Shown here: positions 1-9,491 of the stretch, piece by piece
Layout of the letters: each line of letters opens with the position of its first letter
How positions within the stretch are numbered: position 1 is the stretch's first letter
DNA from: Dehalococcoidia bacterium
GTDB lineage: Bacteria; Chloroflexota; Dehalococcoidia; Lucifugimonadales; SHYF01
Direction of reading: 5' to 3'
Assembly: GCA_030651175.1 (NCBI GenBank)
Contig: JAUSCR010000083.1
Coordinates: forward strand, 1 to 32,066
Length of the DNA: 32,066 nt
Program-made: the position numbers and the translations under genes
The notes under the pieces: generated by a model
What the model was told of the DNA's origin: nothing
The model's database searches: none
Seen by the model: the letters and a program-made list of their open reading frames with translations, nothing else

Positions 1-4
1 GGCA

Positions 5-214
5 TTGCTCTCCGCGGTGCCCATTCCAGACCCCATCATAGAATCGCAGCGGGAACGTATCATCCTGACCGGCGACGTTCCCAGCCCACTGCATCCCCCA
101 TCTGGCTGCGTATTCCATACCCGCTGCCCCATCGCCATAGATGAGTGCAGCGGGGGTATTCCGGAGCTTCGAAACGTAGGCAACGACCACTGGGTGGCCT
201 GTATCCGCGTGTAG
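5..214 (+). CDS. Oligopeptide/dipeptide ABC transporter ATP-binding protein, C-terminal fragment (5' truncated by window edge)
   Basis: C-terminal signature '[22 protein letters not shown]...C' typical of the OppD/OppF/DppF C-terminal domain; ORF runs to the window start. Confidence 0.88.
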   Translation: MLSAVPIPDPIIESQRERIILTGDVPSPLHPPSGCVFHTRCPIAIDECSGGIPELRNVGNDHWVACIRV

Positions 215-237
215 TTCCGGCCTTTCCTCTGCTCCTT

Positions 238-277
238 TAATAGAAGAAGCGCCCCGGAAGGGGCGCTTCTTCTATTA
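238..277 (+). terminator. Rho-independent-type hairpin downstream of the ABC transporter gene
   Basis: Perfect inverted repeat taatagaagaagcgcccc-ggaa-ggggcgcttcttctatta (18 bp stem, 4 nt loop), 24 nt after the stop codon. Confidence 0.85.
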
Positions 278-359
278 GTACGGCTAGCGGGGCAAGGGAA
301 CATGGAGCCTGTTCACACTATCCATTGTGGGTTGCTGCGGCTTTGCACGGAATGGCATC

Positions 360-595
360 ACTCTTGTCATTGCAAGCGAAGTGACGCAATCTTAGACTGA
401 TAACAGATTGCTTCGTCGTTCCGACACGTCGGGACTCCTCGCAATAACGAAATGTGTCACCCTGAGTCCCGATGAATCGGGACTCAGGGTCTGGGGTGGG
501 GCAGCAGTCAAATATGGAGTGGCACTCCGCCCCAGATTCTTCACTCCGTTCAGAATGACGTTCCGTGCAAGGCTGGTTGCCGCTCTGATCCCCAC
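360..595. repeat. Dispersed intergenic repeat region (two palindromic modules, R1 type)
   Basis: Module 1: gtcattgcaagcgaagtgacgcaatc...gattgcttcgtcgttccgacacgtcgggactcctcgcaataac. Module 2: gtcaccctgagtcccgatgaatcgggactcagggtctggggtgggg...ccccagattcttcactccgttcagaatgac. Module 2 resembles 13319-13403 and 4299-4326. Confidence 0.7.
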
Positions 596-627
596 CCCAG
601 CAAGCGGACGTTTTCCCGAACGGCCCC

Positions 628-3186
628 CTAAGACTCCTGCTCTTCTTCTTCGTCGTTCTCCTCCTGGTGGCCATTGGGAGAAGACTCTTCCGATGGGCCG
701 TCCACCACGACACCAAGGCTATGGCCCGCTAGCCGCGGCTTGGTATCTCTGGAGGTCCTGACCCTGGATTCCATAGATGCTATGGATACTATCTCATCGT
801 CCTCCCCCAACTGTTTGACTATCCATACGCCTTGAGTGCGCCTGCTCACCTCTCGAAGCTCAGTCAGGCTAGTGCGGGTCACCTGGGCACGTTCCGAGAC
901 AATGATGATTTCCTGCCCTTCTAGGACCACCTGGGCCGCAGCCACGTTGCCGCTCTCAGAAGTGATCCGGAACGTCTTCAGGCCGTGCCCTCCCCTACGC
1001 TGCAGCCGGTAGCTGGTTAGAGCGGTGGGCTTGCCACGACCTCGCTGGCTGATAACCAGGAGCTGCCCGTCGAGCGTGACCACATCCATGGCCACCACTC
1101 GGTCGTTTTCTCCCATCCGCATGCCTCTTACTCCTCCCGCTGCACGAGAGCGTCTGGGTAGCTGGGACACCGGAAATCTAATAGAGTACCCTTGTTCGCT
1201 GACGATGATGATCTCATCCTCTTCTTCCACCAGACGGACCGACACCAGTTCGTCGCCAGGCTCCAGGTCCATGGCGTTGAGGCCGTTGGAGTGCAGATTC
1301 GTCAGTCTTTGAAGTTCCATCCGCTTAACTTCTCCAGCCCGCGTTGCCAGCACCAGGTCCTTTGCTTCGTGAAGGGATGGAATGGCCAGCACGATTTTCA
1401 CAGACTCCTCCGGCCTTAGGGAAAGCTTGCTGATCAAGGGGACACCCCGGGTTGCCCGGGAGGTATCGGATAGAAGCTCGTACCCTTTGATGGCGTAGGC
1501 CCGCCCGCCATTGGTGAAGAACAGCAGCAGGTCGTGGTTGTCCGCCACCAGGATGTGCCGGAGGGCGTCTCCTTCGCGCGTTGTCTGGCCCCGCACCCCC
1601 TTGCCACCCCTGTGCTGAAGGCGGTACGTTGTGGTTGGAATGCTCTTGATGTAGCCCCGCTGGCTTAGCGTAACCACCATCTCCTGCTGGGGGATCAGCT
1701 GTTCATCTGTGAAGCCGGTGGGAGACTCATTGCCAATGGCGGTGCGCCGGGCGTCACCGTACTGCTCTTTCAGCTTCCGGGTCTCCTCGGTCACCACCGC
1801 CATCACTCGGGCCGGGTCCCCAAGCAAGGCCCGGAGGTCAGCGATGGTTGCAGTCAGCTCTTTGTACTCATCCTCCACTCGCCGGCGCTCCAAGGCAGCT
1901 AGCCGCCGCAGTTGCATGTCCAAGATCGCCTTGGCCTGCTCATCGTCCAGAGAAAACTGCGCGATGAGTCCCTGGCGGGCGGCCTCCGTGTCCGGAGCGT
2001 TGCGGATTAGCTGGATTACAGCATCCAGGTTCTGGATGGCTATCCGCAGCGCCTCCAGTATGTGCAGCCGCGTCTGCGCCTTGCGGACATCGAACTCCGC
2101 CCGACGGCGGATGACATCAATACGATAGGAGATGAACTCCTGGAGCATCGAACGGAGGGACAAAGTACGAGGCTGCGCATTCACCAAGGCCAGCATGTTT
2201 ATGTAGAAGGTGGACTGCAAAGCCGTGTGCTTGAAGAGGTTGTTCTTCACCCGTTCTATCTGGGCATCCCGGCGCAGCTCCACCACCACCCGCATGCCGT
2301 GGCGGTCAGACTCATCCCTGATCTCCGTAATGCCGTCTATCTTCTTGTCTTTGGATAGCTGAGCGATTTTCTCTACCAGCGTTGCCTTGTTCACCATGTA
2401 AGGTATCTCTGTGATGACGAACTGCCAGCGCCCTCCACGGCTCATCTCCTCCACTTCCATGCGGGCTCGCACCACCACTCGCCCGCGGCCGGTTTCATAC
2501 GCCTCCCGTATACCCTCCTGGCCCAGAATAATGGCCCCTGTTGGGAAATCCGGGCCCTTTACAAACTGCATCAGCTCATCAACGGTGGCCTCTGGATGCG
2601 CCATGAGGTAGATTGCTGCATCACATACCTCTGTCAGGTTATGGGGAGGAATGCTGGTGGTCATGCCGACGGCGATGCCTGAGGAGCCGTTTACCAGCAG
2701 GTTGGGCAGGCGTGCTGGCAGAACAGTGGGTTCCTTAAGGGAGCCGTCGAAGTTGGGTGCAAAGTCCACGGTGTCGCGGTCTATATCTACCAGCATCTCC
2801 TGGGCAATGGCAGCCAGACGCGCCTCCGTGTACCGCATGGCTGCGGGAGGGTCGTTGTCAACGCTGCCAAAGTTCCCTTGGCCGGTGATCAACGGATAGC
2901 GCAAGGAGAAGTCCTGGGCCAGCCGCACCATGGCATCGTACACGGAGGTGTCACCGTGAGGGTGGTACTTGCCCAGCACCTCGCCAACCAGGCGGGCGCT
3001 CTTCTTGAAGGACGAGCCTGGGGTCATTCCCAGGTCGTCCATGGCGTAGAGGATGCGGCGCTGCACCGGCTTCAGGCCGTCCCGCACATCTGGCAGCGCC
3101 CGGGCGACTATAACGCTCATGGCGTAGTCCAGGTAGGAGCTACGCATCTCATCTTCTATACGTACCGGTCTGGTCCTTGTAGTCAT
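628..3186 (-). CDS. gyrA: DNA gyrase subunit A
   Basis: 852 aa; '[36 protein letters not shown]', '[35 protein letters not shown]', catalytic-Tyr region '[10 protein letters not shown]', GyrA-box-like 'QHRGGKG' in the C-terminal domain. Confidence 0.97.
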   Translation of the reverse strand: MTTRTRPVRIEDEMRSSYLDYAMSVIVARALPDVRDGLKPVQRRILYAMDDLGMTPGSSFKKSARLVGEVLGKYHPHGDTSVYDAMVRLAQDFSLRYPLITGQGNFGSVDNDPPAAMRYTEARLAAIAQEMLVDIDRDTVDFAPNFDGSLKEPTVLPARLPNLLVNGSSGIAVGMTTSIPPHNLTEVCDAAIYLMAHPEATVDELMQFVKGPDFPTGAIILGQEGIREAYETGRGRVVVRARMEVEEMSRGGRWQFVITEIPYMVNKATLVEKIAQLSKDKKIDGITEIRDESDRHGMRVVVELRRDAQIERVKNNLFKHTALQSTFYINMLALVNAQPRTLSLRSMLQEFISYRIDVIRRRAEFDVRKAQTRLHILEALRIAIQNLDAVIQLIRNAPDTEAARQGLIAQFSLDDEQAKAILDMQLRRLAALERRRVEDEYKELTATIADLRALLGDPARVMAVVTEETRKLKEQYGDARRTAIGNESPTGFTDEQLIPQQEMVVTLSQRGYIKSIPTTTYRLQHRGGKGVRGQTTREGDALRHILVADNHDLLLFFTNGGRAYAIKGYELLSDTSRATRGVPLISKLSLRPEESVKIVLAIPSLHEAKDLVLATRAGEVKRMELQRLTNLHSNGLNAMDLEPGDELVSVRLVEEEDEIIIVSEQGYSIRFPVSQLPRRSRAAGGVRGMRMGENDRVVAMDVVTLDGQLLVISQRGRGKPTALTSYRLQRRGGHGLKTFRITSESGNVAAAQVVLEGQEIIIVSERAQVTRTSLTELREVSRRTQGVWIVKQLGEDDEIVSIASMESRVRTSRDTKPRLAGHSLGVVVDGPSEESSPNGHQEENDEEEEQES

Positions 3187-3361
3187 AGTTCCTCCCAGGG
3201 CTTGGGCTGATTACTGAGCCGCCCCATGATTCTGACCCAACGGGTGGGATTCTCGATGGTGGTATTCTACCAGATACAGTGGGTATTTACAACAATTCAA
3301 CTCGGATTGTTCGGATGGAGGGAGCACGCGAACAACATCAGGAGGATGCAGGGCACCGGAG

Positions 3362-3432
3362 CTCCGACTAGGTCGAGAGTTCCGATAAATCGAGAATGCT
3401 CGACGGTAGTCGGCATCTCGACAAAGTCGGAG
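3362..3432. repeat. Imperfect palindromic repeat upstream of gyrA
   Basis: ctccgactaggtcgaga ... tctcgacaaagtcggag; related 'tcgacaaagtcggag' units recur near 21838 and 26660-26715. Confidence 0.6.
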
Positions 3433-3472
3433 GGGATGAGGGCAATCATCGTACCAAGCGCAGAGGGAAAGG

Positions 3473-4201
3473 TTATGTGGACGATTCCTGGCTGGAGGGC
3501 CGGCGGCCAGCAGCCATCTCAGCCCGCTCTACAAATGCCTGAAACAGCCTGCTAAACGCCTTGGGCATCTCCTCTTCGTTTTCCGGATGGCACTGCACAC
3601 CGATAACCCAGTCGTGGGCAGGGCTTTCCACCGCCTCGATAAGGCCATCACCCAGGGAGTAAGCGGAGGCCAGCAAGGCCACTGACTTCTGTGGCTCCTT
3701 CAAGCCCTGGTGATGCCGGCTGTTCAGCCGGAAGAAGCCTCCAGTTCCCAAAATGGCCGCCAGCTTTGTCCCCAGCGACACGTAGACCTCGTGGAACGCT
3801 GAGTGGCCTGGCCCGTCTCCCGGCTGCTCCCGATGGTTGGGCAGGTCCTGTATCAGCTTGCCGCCAAAGGCAACGTTCATAAGCTGCATCCCGCGGCAAA
3901 CGCCCAGCACGGGCAGATTCTCTCTCAGAGCGTGACGCAGAAGTGCCATTTCCATTTCGTCGCGGCGGGGGTTGGTACGCACTCCCGCCTTTGGGTCAAT
4001 GGCCTCGCCATAACGCTCAGGGTCCACATCTGGGCCGCCCGTGAGCAGCAGGGCAGTGGCGCCACTCATGGGGTCTTCCGAGGGTATCGGCTCCTGCGGA
4101 GATACGACACGCACAGTTGCGCCCCGGCGTTTCAAGGAATCAACGTACGCGCTTGCTGAAAGTTCGTTGGTGGCAGTAACCAAAATGATGGGTTGAGCCA
4201 T
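3473..4201 (-). CDS. Gamma-glutamyl-gamma-aminobutyrate hydrolase family protein (peptidase C26, class I glutamine amidotransferase fold)
   Basis: 'LLLTGGPDVDPERYGE', nucleophile elbow 'VLGVCRGMQLMNVAFGG', 'GVQCHPENE'. Start placed at MAQPIILVTATNE (ATG at 4201) rather than the longer ORF start at 4303, which runs into repeat sequence. Confidence 0.88.
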   Translation of the reverse strand: MAQPIILVTATNELSASAYVDSLKRRGATVRVVSPQEPIPSEDPMSGATALLLTGGPDVDPERYGEAIDPKAGVRTNPRRDEMEMALLRHALRENLPVLGVCRGMQLMNVAFGGKLIQDLPNHREQPGDGPGHSAFHEVYVSLGTKLAAILGTGGFFRLNSRHHQGLKEPQKSVALLASAYSLGDGLIEAVESPAHDWVIGVQCHPENEEEMPKAFSRLFQAFVERAEMAAGRRPSSQESST

Positions 4202-4354
4202 AGAGCCTCGTGCGAAATCCGATATACAGGGTGTGAGCCTAAGCGGAGACTTGGCCTGCACACCGCTTTGCACAAAAGTCGCTTGGTAGGCAAAAAGTGT
4301 CACCCTTCGCTGCGCTCAGAATGACATCTTGTTCAAGGACTTGGCCTGCGTACC

Positions 4355-5206
4355 CTAGTTCTCCTCCTCGGCGTCCTCCTCATCGTCTGGCTCCTTAGCA
4401 ATGGCAGAGCGCGGATGAATGTCAGCAGGCTCTCCGCTTTCCTCCCATTCGGAGTTGAACGCTGCTTCAATCTCTTCGTCCTCTTCCTCCTTCAGCAAGT
4501 CCATGTCCAGCATGGGGGTTTGAGGATACGGGCGGAGTTGGTCGCTTCGGGCAGGGAAGGAGGTTATCCTTTCCTGGGTGGGGTGCTGGAATGTCTCCCG
4601 CATAATGATGGTGACCTCGTTGCCGCTTAAGCGGGCCACCGCAGCTTCATACTGGTTGCCGCCTTGCATGAGCCGAACGAGCCGAGCAGCAAGCCGTGGA
4701 GGTACTTGGCCCAGATATTCGCCATCTACGGATTCCGCCACCAGCCTATGTTCGCTAACACGCAGAGTTAATGCGTCACCCGCCGTTACTTTGGCCAGCG
4801 ATTCCTTGCCAGCGGGGTGTTCCAGGACTACTGTCCCCGCCTTTCCCCTCTCCTCCAAGAAATGCTCTGGCCCCAGCTTAGTGGCTTTCTTTGGACGTTG
4901 CTCTTCCTTCTTCAGGAGGCTGAGGCGCTCAAGGTTCTTTCGGGCAATACCGTTGCTGGGGGAAAGCTGTAGCGCCTTGGCAAAGGCGGAACGCGCTTCG
5001 GCATACTTACCCTGCTCAAAGAGGGCTTTGCCCAGCCGGTTATGCGCCTCTATATCGTCCGGGAAGAGCTCTATGATCGAGCGGTTAATGGCCGCCGCTT
5101 CCTCCCAACGGTTCTCCATGGCCATGGCAATGGCCTCTTTGGACTTCTCTCTCCGCACTCGCGATCTGTATTCTGCCTGGTAAAGCGTCATATCTACCTT
5201 CCTCAC
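4355..5206 (-). CDS. Tetratricopeptide-repeat protein with acidic C-terminal tail
   Basis: 283 aa; TPR-like 'WEEAAAINRSIIELFPDDIEAHNRLGKALFEQGKYAEARSAFAKALQLSPSNGIARKNL'; C-terminus 'EPDDEEDAEEEN'. Confidence 0.8.
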   Translation of the reverse strand: MRKVDMTLYQAEYRSRVRREKSKEAIAMAMENRWEEAAAINRSIIELFPDDIEAHNRLGKALFEQGKYAEARSAFAKALQLSPSNGIARKNLERLSLLKKEEQRPKKATKLGPEHFLEERGKAGTVVLEHPAGKESLAKVTAGDALTLRVSEHRLVAESVDGEYLGQVPPRLAARLVRLMQGGNQYEAAVARLSGNEVTIIMRETFQHPTQERITSFPARSDQLRPYPQTPMLDMDLLKEEEDEEIEAAFNSEWEESGEPADIHPRSAIAKEPDDEEDAEEEN

Positions 5207-5303
5207 TCCAGGGGAAGCCGATTGTAAGGCAATGCTACGGTATGCGCAAGCCCCCTTTTGTATTGTTTCCGTATTCTTCCAAATACTGCAGTGCCTTAAC
5301 TTC

Positions 5304-5450
5304 GACCATCCCCCTGGCCCCCTTCCTGGCCAGGAAGGGGGTGGAAAGTATATCTGGGGGATACCCCCAGACCCCCACCCCTTCGGCTTCGCTCAGGGCA
5401 GGCTCCGGGGCTTCGCCCCTCTGGACTCCCCTTTTTCAGCAGCCTGTTAA
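5304..5450 (-). repeat. R2 dispersed structured repeat, copy 1
   Basis: accatccccctggcccccttcctggccaggaagggggtggaaagtatatctgggggatacccccaga...ggggcttcgcccctctggactcccctttttcagcagcctgttaa; shared with 9206-9378, 16800-16926, 21794-22037 and 26545-26761. Confidence 0.8.
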
Positions 5451-5459
5451 TGTTCGTGG

Positions 5460-6194
5460 TCACCGTCCTTCTGCACCGTTAGTCCTAATACGGGTCCAAC
5501 GTACCTGGATTGAACGCCACAAAGCCTCCATCACTATACCTACGCTCATTTTAGACCCACCGGATTTGCGTTCCTGGAAGATATATGGCACCTCCTGTAC
5601 ACTGAACCCCATTTGCTGGCACCGGTACATCAGTTCCGCCTGGAATATGAAACCTTTGCTCCGGAGGGCCTCCAAGGACACCCGCTCCAACACCCTTCTC
5701 TGGATTGCTCTGAACCCCGACTTGGTGTCCTGGAGGTGAAGCCCCATTATCCAGCGTACGTAGAGGTCGCCGCCACGGCTGATGAACCGCCTGGCAACAC
5801 CCCATTCGCTGGCGATTCCACCACCTGGGATATATCTGGACCCCACCGCCACATCATACGTTTTGATGCTTTCCAACAGGGCAGGGATGTACTCCGGAGG
5901 GTGGGACAGGTCAGCATCCATCTGAATGATAACGTCGGCCTGGAGCCGCAGTGCTTCCCTGAACCCAGCCACATACGCAGGCCCCAGCCCTTCCTTCCTG
6001 GGCCGGCGCAGGACGTGAATTCTCCCAGGGTATCTCATCCCCAGCGCCTCCGCCGCTGCGGCTGTGCCATCCGGGGAGTTGTCGTCCACCACCAATAGCT
6101 CCAGGGCTGGAATACGCAGGTCAAAGAGGTGTTGTGCCAGGGTTGACAGGTTCTCTGCCTCGTTGTAGGTGGGAACCACTACCAGAACCTTCAT
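5460..6194 (-). CDS. Glycosyltransferase family 2, polyprenol-phosphate mannose synthase-like (DPM1-like)
   Basis: 'MKVLVVVPTYNEAENLSTL', 'LLVVDDNSPDGTAAAAEAL', 'QMDADLSHPPEYIPAL', 'VGSRYIPGG', 'QEVPYIFQERKSGGSKMS'. Confidence 0.92.
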   Translation of the reverse strand: MKVLVVVPTYNEAENLSTLAQHLFDLRIPALELLVVDDNSPDGTAAAAEALGMRYPGRIHVLRRPRKEGLGPAYVAGFREALRLQADVIIQMDADLSHPPEYIPALLESIKTYDVAVGSRYIPGGGIASEWGVARRFISRGGDLYVRWIMGLHLQDTKSGFRAIQRRVLERVSLEALRSKGFIFQAELMYRCQQMGFSVQEVPYIFQERKSGGSKMSVGIVMEALWRSIQVRWTRIRTNGAEGR

Positions 6195-6982
6195 TCCTTC
6201 TCCTGTTGCTGGCCCGTGGCGCGGGCAGGCCGCAGCCTTCCGTATTTACCTCGCCAGGCGTTCCAACGCACCCGCAGGAGGTCCCCGCTCATAGCCATCC
6301 CATCGCGTAGGGGCCGAACTTTGCTCTCGTGTCTATAGTACCAGTCTATGGGCACCTCAACTAGCCTTAGCCCCATACGTCGGGCCATAAACAGCACCTC
6401 GACATCAAAGCCGAACCCAGGTATCCGCTGTAAGGGAAATAGGAGCTCCGCTGCGCGGCTGGAAAAGCATTTGAAGCCACACTGGGTATCGCGGATGCCC
6501 GGCACGGCCAGGGCCTTGGTCATGGCGTTGAACAGTCGCCCCTGGACGTGTCTGCGCCACGGCTCGCCTATCCGTCTGGCCCCTTGAGCTTCGCGGGAGC
6601 CTATGGCCACGTCGCAGTCCACAAGTTGCGGCGGAAGGAACCGCTCCAACTGCTCAATTGGCATGGACAGGTCGGCGTCACAGAGGAACCTGTACTGGGC
6701 ACTGGTGGAAAGCATACCGGAGCGCACGGCCCCGCCTTTTCCACGGTGTGACAGAGGGAGCAGCGATACCTGCGGCTGATTCCTGGCAAACTCACTCACC
6801 AGGGCTGCCGTTCCATCGGTGCTACCATCGTCTGCCACCAAGACGTTCCAGGTGTATGTCTGGACAGACAGGTAGCTGGTAACCTGGCGGAGCGTAGCGA
6901 GGATGCGCCGCTCTTCGTTGTAGGCAGGGATTATAACTGAGAGGAACGGCTCGCCTGATGGAACGCGGTTTAGGGAGGCCAA
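6191..6982 (-). CDS. Glycosyltransferase family 2, dolichyl/polyprenyl-phosphate beta-glucosyltransferase-like
   Basis: 'FLSVIIPAYNEERRILATL', 'VLVADDGSTDGTAALV', 'FLCDADLSMPIEQL', 'DTQCGFKCFS', 'VEVPIDWYYRHESKV'. Overlaps the next gene by 4 bp (translational coupling). Confidence 0.9.
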   Translation of the reverse strand: MASLNRVPSGEPFLSVIIPAYNEERRILATLRQVTSYLSVQTYTWNVLVADDGSTDGTAALVSEFARNQPQVSLLPLSHRGKGGAVRSGMLSTSAQYRFLCDADLSMPIEQLERFLPPQLVDCDVAIGSREAQGARRIGEPWRRHVQGRLFNAMTKALAVPGIRDTQCGFKCFSSRAAELLFPLQRIPGFGFDVEVLFMARRMGLRLVEVPIDWYYRHESKVRPLRDGMAMSGDLLRVRWNAWRGKYGRLRPARATGQQQEKE

Positions 6983-6987
6983 GGTGT

Positions 6988-8205
6988 CTACTGGTCTTCG
7001 TCCAAACGGAAGGCAGCATGCAACGCCTGCACCGCCGCTGGGACCCTGTCCTCGGCAACCAGGCAGGTGATCCTGATCTCCGACGTTGTGATCATCTCAA
7101 TGTTGATGCCGGCTTCCGCCAGTGTACGAAACATGGTGGCGGCGAAGCCTGGCGCGTTCAGCATACCTGTCCCAACTATGCTGACCTTTGCCAGCCTATC
7201 GTCGCTTGCGCAACCTCGAGAGCCAATGCTCTTGACCACGGGGCCTATGACTTCCAGTGCCCGTCTCAGGTCCCGGCGGGACACAGTGAATGTAACATCG
7301 GTGATGTGCTCCACGCTGGCGTTCTGGACAATGGTGTCCACGCTTATGCCTTCCTGAGCCAGGGGATCGAACAGCGCAGCGACTATGCCTGGGCGGTCGG
7401 GTACCCCAAGGACTGTGATCTTGGCCACATCTCGGTCGGCGGCAATGCCTCGGACCTTGTTCCGTACTTCCATACCAACTCCTCCATGGATTAGCGTGCC
7501 TGGGGCTTCCACGAAGCTGGAGCTTACCAGAACAGGGACGTTGTAGACCGCCGCCAGCTCAATGGAGCGGGGCTGCATCTTGGCGCCATAGTTGGCCAGC
7601 TCCAGCATTTCCTCAAAGCCAATCTCCTTCAGCTTGCGTGCTTTGGGCACCAGCCTGGGGTCAGCGGTATAAATCCCCTCCACGTCAGTATAGATTTCAC
7701 ACCGTTCCGCTTGCAGTCCCGCGGCCAGAGCTACCGCCGTGAGGTCGGATGCTCCCCGGCCCAGTGTAGTGATGTCCATCTCCTCCGTAACTCCCTGGAA
7801 GCCGGCCACAATCACAATGTGCCCCTTCTCCAGCTCCCGCTGAATGCGGTCAGGCTCCAACCCAGTAATGCGGGCCCGGGTGTGGGCTGTGTCAGTACGA
7901 ATCCCAGCCTGGCCACCGCTCAGGCTGACGGCCTTGTAGCCCAGGTCCTGAAGCGCCATAGCAACCAGGGTACAGGAAACTATTTCGCCCGTGGAGAGCA
8001 GAAGGTCCATCTCGCGAGGAGCCGGCGAGGGTGCTACCTGATGGGCCAGCTCTATGAGATGGTCCGTGGTGTCTCCCATGGCTGAGACCACGGCTACCAC
8101 CCGATTACCCCTATCGTGGCACTGGCCGATGCGCCCGGCCACGTGCTTTATGCGTTCAGCGTTGGCTACGGAACTCCCGCCATATTTCTGGACTATTACG
8201 GCCAT
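6988..8205 (-). CDS. lysC: Aspartate kinase
   Basis: 'MAVIVQKYGGSSVANAERI', 'TLGRGASDLTAVALAAGLQAERCEIYTDVEGIYTADPRLV', C-terminal ACT repeats. Confidence 0.95.
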   Translation of the reverse strand: MAVIVQKYGGSSVANAERIKHVAGRIGQCHDRGNRVVAVVSAMGDTTDHLIELAHQVAPSPAPREMDLLLSTGEIVSCTLVAMALQDLGYKAVSLSGGQAGIRTDTAHTRARITGLEPDRIQRELEKGHIVIVAGFQGVTEEMDITTLGRGASDLTAVALAAGLQAERCEIYTDVEGIYTADPRLVPKARKLKEIGFEEMLELANYGAKMQPRSIELAAVYNVPVLVSSSFVEAPGTLIHGGVGMEVRNKVRGIAADRDVAKITVLGVPDRPGIVAALFDPLAQEGISVDTIVQNASVEHITDVTFTVSRRDLRRALEVIGPVVKSIGSRGCASDDRLAKVSIVGTGMLNAPGFAATMFRTLAEAGINIEMITTSEIRITCLVAEDRVPAAVQALHAAFRLDEDQ

Positions 8206-8217
8206 TGCTCTACCAAC

Positions 8218-9129
8218 TCAATCCTCTGGGATTATGTGAGCGCCCTGCATAATGGGCCTGGTTATACGCACCTGGCCCGGAAGCAGTGCCTTGTCGGCCA
8301 TGTCAGCCATCTCATAGGCGATGGTAAGCTCTCTGCCCTGGGTCAGGGCCAGGACAGTAGGGCCGGCGCCGGAAAGAAACACGCCGAGGGCGCCAGCCTC
8401 CAGCGCGCTACGGAATAGAAGGCGCATCGCCGGCATCAGGGCCTGGCGGGCAGGCTGGTGCAGCCTGTCCTGGGTGGCCACCCTCAGATACTCCAGCCGC
8501 CCTGTCGCCAGGGCATTAATAAGCAGGGCAACCCTCCCAGCATTATACACTGCGTCCTCGCGGCTGACCTGTGGTGAAAGAATGCCTCGCGCCTTTTCCG
8601 TGGGCATGGGGGTGTCTGGAATGAACATCACGGCGCGGAGGTCTTCGGGGAAAGGCACCTGGGCGTGAAGCAGGGTCTCCTGGTCCCGCACCACTATCTG
8701 GCAGCCACCGAAAAGGGCCGCGGTAACGTTGTCCGGGTGGCCTTCCATCTCCACAGCCAGTCGCCATATCAGGTCCAGGTCCAACCCCTTCGCTCCCGCT
8801 ACGGCGCTGGCCGCCAGCAGGCCTCCCACGATAGCGGAGGAGCTGCTCCCCAGTCCTCGTGCCAGAGGTATCTGGTTCCGGCAGGTGATGGATAAGGATG
8901 GCACAGGCAGACCCGCCTCCCGGAAGTACCGCTCCGCCGCCTTGTAAACCAGGTTGTAGCGGCCGGTGCTTAGAGAGCCTGCGCCTTCCCCCTTCACCCG
9001 TAGCGCAGGTCTTTCGCTGGGGCGCAACTCAATCTGGTTCCATATGTCCAGGGCCATGCCCAGGCAATCAAACCCAGGCCCCAGGTTTGCTGTGGTAGCT
9101 GGGATGCTTAGCTTGATCAGATCCTTCAT
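8218..9129 (-). CDS. thrB: Homoserine kinase
   Basis: GHMP kinase: 'LSIPATTANLGPGFDCLGMALDIWN', 'PLARGLGSSSSAIVGGLLAA', 'GVFLSGAGPTVLAL'. Start at MKDLIKLS (9129); the ORF extends to 9159. Confidence 0.93.
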   Translation of the reverse strand: MKDLIKLSIPATTANLGPGFDCLGMALDIWNQIELRPSERPALRVKGEGAGSLSTGRYNLVYKAAERYFREAGLPVPSLSITCRNQIPLARGLGSSSSAIVGGLLAASAVAGAKGLDLDLIWRLAVEMEGHPDNVTAALFGGCQIVVRDQETLLHAQVPFPEDLRAVMFIPDTPMPTEKARGILSPQVSREDAVYNAGRVALLINALATGRLEYLRVATQDRLHQPARQALMPAMRLLFRSALEAGALGVFLSGAGPTVLALTQGRELTIAYEMADMADKALLPGQVRITRPIMQGAHIIPED

Positions 9130-9205
9130 TGAGCAACACACCCAAGGGGAGTATACCACTCCCTTGTCCTATGGCCCCAGGGATTCGCTGTCTTGGTTCT
9201 GTTTG

Positions 9206-9378
9206 CTAGCAGGGTGTTAAAAACTCTTTCAACCATCCCCCTGACCCCAGTTCCTTCGGCCTACTCAGGACAGGCCTGGCCAGAACGGGGGGGAAGAAAT
9301 TGCATCTGAGGGACACCCTCAGACTCCCGGCAGAGGGGCTTCGCCCCTCTGCACTCCCCTTTTTCATTACCCTCCTAG
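9206..9378 (-). repeat. R2 dispersed structured repeat, copy 2, with terminal inverted repeats
   Basis: Both ends begin CTAG: left CTAGCAGGGTGTTAAAAAC, right (reverse complement) CTAGGAGGGTAATGAAAAA (14 of 18 positions match by hand). Contains tctgagggacaccctcaga and gaggggcttcgcccctc hairpins. Confidence 0.78.
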
Positions 9379-9491
9379 TGCGTGGTGACACCAACCAATG
9401 CACTACTACTCCGCTCGTGGTGAGCCTGCCCGCCCTGAGCGAAGCCGAAGGGTCAAACCATACGAGCGGAGTAGGGGTCAACCTATCAAGT

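Noticed and set aside
318-761. ORFs at 318-716, 392-595 and 408-761
   Set aside because: They translate intergenic repeat sequence and the antisense 3' end of gyrA, not protein.
1025-3210. Several plus-strand ORFs (1025-1312, 1709-2128, 2062-2358, 2651-2899, 2878-3210)
   Set aside because: All lie antisense to gyrA, which is unambiguous; they are shadow ORFs of a GC-rich gene.
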